From positions 186,001-250,000 of the forward strand of contig CALUPW010000002.1 of assembly GCA_944322785.1 (NCBI GenBank): a stretch of 64,000 bases of DNA. Reading direction: 5' to 3'. Shown one piece after another: positions 61,931 to 64,000 of the stretch (positions within the stretch are counted from its first letter, which is position 1; the number at the start of each line of letters is the position of its first letter). This DNA is from Candidatus Gastranaerophilales bacterium. GTDB lineage: Bacteria > Cyanobacteriota > Vampirovibrionia > Gastranaerophilales > Gastranaerophilaceae. The notes beneath the pieces were generated by a model. That model was given only the letters and a program-made list of their open reading frames with translations. It did no database searches and was not told where the DNA came from. The translations under genes were made by a program, and so were the position numbers.

Positions 61931-62683
61931 TCAATTCTTTATTTGCGGAAGATTTAATCTGAAGTAAAATTGTTTGATCGCATCTTCAATAATCTTTGAG
62001 TCTTTTGCAATTGAATTTTCTTTTAAATTTTTATCAAGTGGAATTACACCCAGAACATCAAGCTGATATTTGTTTAAGAGTCCGTAAATTGATGCAATTT
62101 CGTTGTTTTCGACTTTGTTGATTACAACTCCGATTTGACCGCCTGCTGCGTATTTTGCACTGAATTCTTCAATTCTTTTGGCAAGATGAGCGCTCTCATC
62201 CGTCGGATTTGCAACGATGATTGTTGTGTCGATGTCTGTATCAACAAGCTGGTTTAAATATTTTAAATCGAACTCACAGTCAAAAATCACAATATCATAT
62301 CTGTCAATAAGTTTTAAAACGGCATCATTAATTTGCTCTGTTATCGGGCAGCGGCAGTCTTTTGAGCCTACAAACCAGGAAACAATAATGTCTACATTAT
62401 CACACACCGGAACAACAATATCTTCCATTGCCCATTCGACAAATTCCTGCTTGGACATACCTTCAGGAATTCCTGTTTTATATTCATGTTTTCCGCTTCT
62501 GATGCCGTAAATCGTGTTTCTGATATCAAGTCCGAAACTGTGCCCGAGTTCACCTGCAAGATCGTTGTCAAAAAGCAGAATTGATTTTTCCGGAAATAAT
62601 TCCTGAAATATTCTCAAAAATGCTTTTGTTATTGTAGTTTTTCCGCTTCCGCTTTTGCCCGTTATTGCAAGTTTAGTGGTCAA
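61931..62683 (-). CDS. CooC-like MinD/ParA-type ATPase
   Basis: P-loop ATPase of the SIMIBI class, 250 aa. Walker A GKSGSGKTTITKAF (8-21), FDNDLAGELGHSFGLD and the second Asp in IVIFDCEFDLKYLNQLVDTD. Similar to CooC/AcsF proteins that insert nickel into CO dehydrogenase or acetyl-CoA synthase. A Cys pair in SKDCRCPITEQ may bind metal. The start is TTG 62683 with AAAGGAG 10 nt upstream, overlapping the previous gene by 11 bp. No CODH is in the window, so the client is unknown. Confidence 0.82.
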   Translation of the reverse strand: MTTKLAITGKSGSGKTTITKAFLRIFQELFPEKSILLFDNDLAGELGHSFGLDIRNTIYGIRSGKHEYKTGIPEGMSKQEFVEWAMEDIVVPVCDNVDIIVSWFVGSKDCRCPITEQINDAVLKLIDRYDIVIFDCEFDLKYLNQLVDTDIDTTIIVANPTDESAHLAKRIEEFSAKYAAGGQIGVVINKVENNEIASIYGLLNKYQLDVLGVIPLDKNLKENSIAKDSKIIEDAIKQFYFRLNLPQIKN

Positions 62684-63752
62684 TATTATAAATCTCCTTT
62701 AACTTTTCCGATAATATTCGAGTCAAATCCATTGCTTTTTCAGCCAAATTCACCGGTAAAACTCCTGCCCCGCAGGATGGTGTTATCAGGGAATTTTCTA
62801 TAACAAGTTTCTCATCAATTCCCTTTTTAGTCAAATATTTAACAGCTGTTCCAAATTTTTTAATCAGAGTTTCTATATCAGCTTTTTCAAGTGCATTTTT
62901 GTCAAGTGTCGGAACAACTCCCCATGCGATTTTGCCGTTTCTGTTTAAAAACTCTTTTAATTCCCCGCTGAAAAGACTTAAATTTTCGGAATATGAGTAT
63001 GCATCCAAATTTATTATTTCAACGCCCGCTGATAACGGAATCCGCCAGTCACATTTGCCGCAGCAGTGAATTGCCGGAATTGCACCGTTTTGCTTTATAA
63101 TATTTATAATTTCAGAAAGCATTGAAACCGCATCTTCTTCCGTTATGCTCATATAGGCAGATGTCCCGAGCTGTGAAAGCGAAGGTTCATCAATAAAAAT
63201 TATCGGAACTGTTGTTTGATTTGCGTAATTAATCTCTCTAATCTGCCACAATGCCTTGATTGTAAGAGTTTTTACAATAATTTCCCGTAATGTGTCATCG
63301 TATATTGCAGCTGTGTCGTCTTTTGTGCAAAACGATGTTGATAATGTGAAAGGACCGACAATCTGGCCTTTTGCATAAGGCGGTTTGCTCTCTTTTATCA
63401 AATTTTTATATTCTGTGAAGGCTAACGATTTGGTTATTTTATATTTATCAAGTTTTTCCGAATTTATATCAGCAACAATTTCTTCATAATCATTAAAGAA
63501 ATCTTCAAGCTCTTCAAAAAAGCCGTCATACTCCATATCCAGAAAAATACCGTTTTCATCTGAAAAAAATGAGGGCATTTTTTCCAAAAACTGGAAAATC
63601 ATGTCCTCATTTTTATTTAGCTTTACCATTTGCGGCCAAAAAGGAATATTTTTAAAATCCTTTTTGATTAAATTTATTGCATCTATCACGTTGGTGTGGG
63701 GGAGCGACCCTATTGCCGTACATTCCAGTGTCAAATTATTTTTTTTGTCCAA
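62673..63752 (-). CDS. Cobalamin-independent methionine synthase/UroD-like (MetE C-terminal fold) protein
   Basis: A TIM-barrel protein of 359 aa resembling the MetE catalytic domain or uroporphyrinogen-decarboxylase-type methyltransferases. The start LECTAIGSLPHTNVIDAINL is typical. Candidate zinc ligands are in AIHCCGKCDWRIP and ITPSCGAGVLP, where MetE has His/Cys/Cys. Full MetE (about 750 aa) is excluded by length. Such stand-alone proteins may transfer methyl groups from corrinoid or folate donors. TTG 63752 has GAGGG 9 nt upstream. Linked to CooC-like and folD genes, suggesting a C1 role. Confidence 0.8.
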   Translation of the reverse strand: MDKKNNLTLECTAIGSLPHTNVIDAINLIKKDFKNIPFWPQMVKLNKNEDMIFQFLEKMPSFFSDENGIFLDMEYDGFFEELEDFFNDYEEIVADINSEKLDKYKITKSLAFTEYKNLIKESKPPYAKGQIVGPFTLSTSFCTKDDTAAIYDDTLREIIVKTLTIKALWQIREINYANQTTVPIIFIDEPSLSQLGTSAYMSITEEDAVSMLSEIINIIKQNGAIPAIHCCGKCDWRIPLSAGVEIINLDAYSYSENLSLFSGELKEFLNRNGKIAWGVVPTLDKNALEKADIETLIKKFGTAVKYLTKKGIDEKLVIENSLITPSCGAGVLPVNLAEKAMDLTRILSEKLKEIYNIDH

Positions 63753-63785
63753 AATGTTTTTCCCTCACAAACGGATTATACAAAT

Positions 63786-64000
63786 TTATTCTTCAGTTGT
63801 TTCTGCTTCTTCGATTTCTTCAACAACTGATTCTTTTACAACTTCTGAAGCTGTTACAACAACAGAAACTTCACATTTAACTTTTGAAGTTAATTTGATA
63901 GTCATTGTGTATTCACCGATTTTGTTGATTGGTGCATTAAGCGTAACATTTTTTCTGTCAACTTCAATTCCTGATTTTGCAAGAAGTTCTTCAGTAAGTT
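63786..64000 (-). CDS. rplI: 50S ribosomal protein L9, C-terminal part (truncated by window edge)
   Basis: The last 71 residues match the L9 C-terminal domain: GIEVDRKNVTLNAPINKIGE, then YTMTIKLTSKVKCEVSVVVT. Standard L9 ends about here; this one adds an acidic tail (VVEEIEEAETTEE). The N-terminal rRNA-binding half is outside the window. Confidence 0.88.
   Translation of the reverse strand, partial: LTEELLAKSGIEVDRKNVTLNAPINKIGEYTMTIKLTSKVKCEVSVVVTASEVVKESVVEEIEEAETTEE

Noticed and set aside
61931-62683. A second MinD or ParA partition protein
   Set aside because: It lacks the deviant Walker A KGG form and a membrane-targeting helix; GKSGSGKTT and metal-type cysteines fit CooC-like proteins better.

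Overview
The window looks like a chromosome fragment of a low-GC, diderm, non-photosynthetic relative of Cyanobacteria, most likely class Vampirovibrionia (Melainabacteria), order Gastranaerophilales. The evidence is mixed. LptB, a tripartite RND pump and an outer-membrane-factor protein indicate an outer membrane. F1 beta and epsilon form an isolated two-gene operon, as in Cyanobacteria. A minCDE operon precedes the S10 ribosomal cluster. A HydE hydrogenase maturase points to fermentative, anaerobic life. Prepilin-like proteins ending in a W-x-I-K-x-D-x-P-W tail and coiled-coil proteins starting MG-x-x-ASQARLL recur. The assignment is an inference from gene content; no marker phylogeny was run.

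Layout. 1-3.7 kb: lptB (cut by the window edge), a prepilin-like gene whose SD-preceded start is followed by a 12-G tract, trpS and a small unknown gene. 3.9-9.8 kb: an RND efflux operon (adaptor, pump, outer membrane factor) with a consensus promoter and an 18-bp palindrome at the start site. 9.8-23.7 kb: housekeeping genes (rdgB, uppS, nrdJ, a dicarboxylate/amino-acid symporter, ileS, hydE, cysK, groES-groEL). hydE is fused at its 3' end to a DUF559 domain lying between 45-bp inverted repeats. 23.9-28.6 kb: a peptide-type ABC importer (binding protein and two permeases) and an MgtC-like protein. 28.6-33.9 kb: an accessory island with two MG-x-x-ASQARLL proteins and about 2.2 kb of REP-like and long-hairpin repeats. 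33.9-45.4 kb: plsC-like, atpD-atpC, a second prepilin, an XRE regulator, a split chromate transporter, a pilin-like protein, comM, a heptosyltransferase-like gene, SDR, tcdA, secG and a Nudix/winged-helix regulator. 45.5-48.9 kb: a transglycosylase-like protein and minCDE. 49.1-58.6 kb: rpsJ through rplR in canonical order, but with long gaps rich in stem-loops and an internal terminator/promoter between rpsH and rplF. 58.7-64 kb: a beta-barrel-like protein, a DnaJ-like protein, a 108-aa coiled-coil protein, and folD, a CooC-like ATPase, a MetE/UroD-like protein and the end of rplI.

The most unusual features are: (i) the poly-G tract, where loss of one G would join a promoter- and SD-equipped start to a prepilin frame whose leader is built from translated repeats; (ii) the DUF559 cassette between near-perfect inverted repeats, captured as a C-terminal fusion to HydE; (iii) a coiled-coil protein family with conserved ends and a size-variable middle; (iv) a recurring TACTTTATATAT promoter-like motif in front of several lineage-specific genes; and (v) hairpins in nearly every long gap of the ribosomal operon. 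No tRNA, rRNA, CRISPR array, transposase or prophage was seen.
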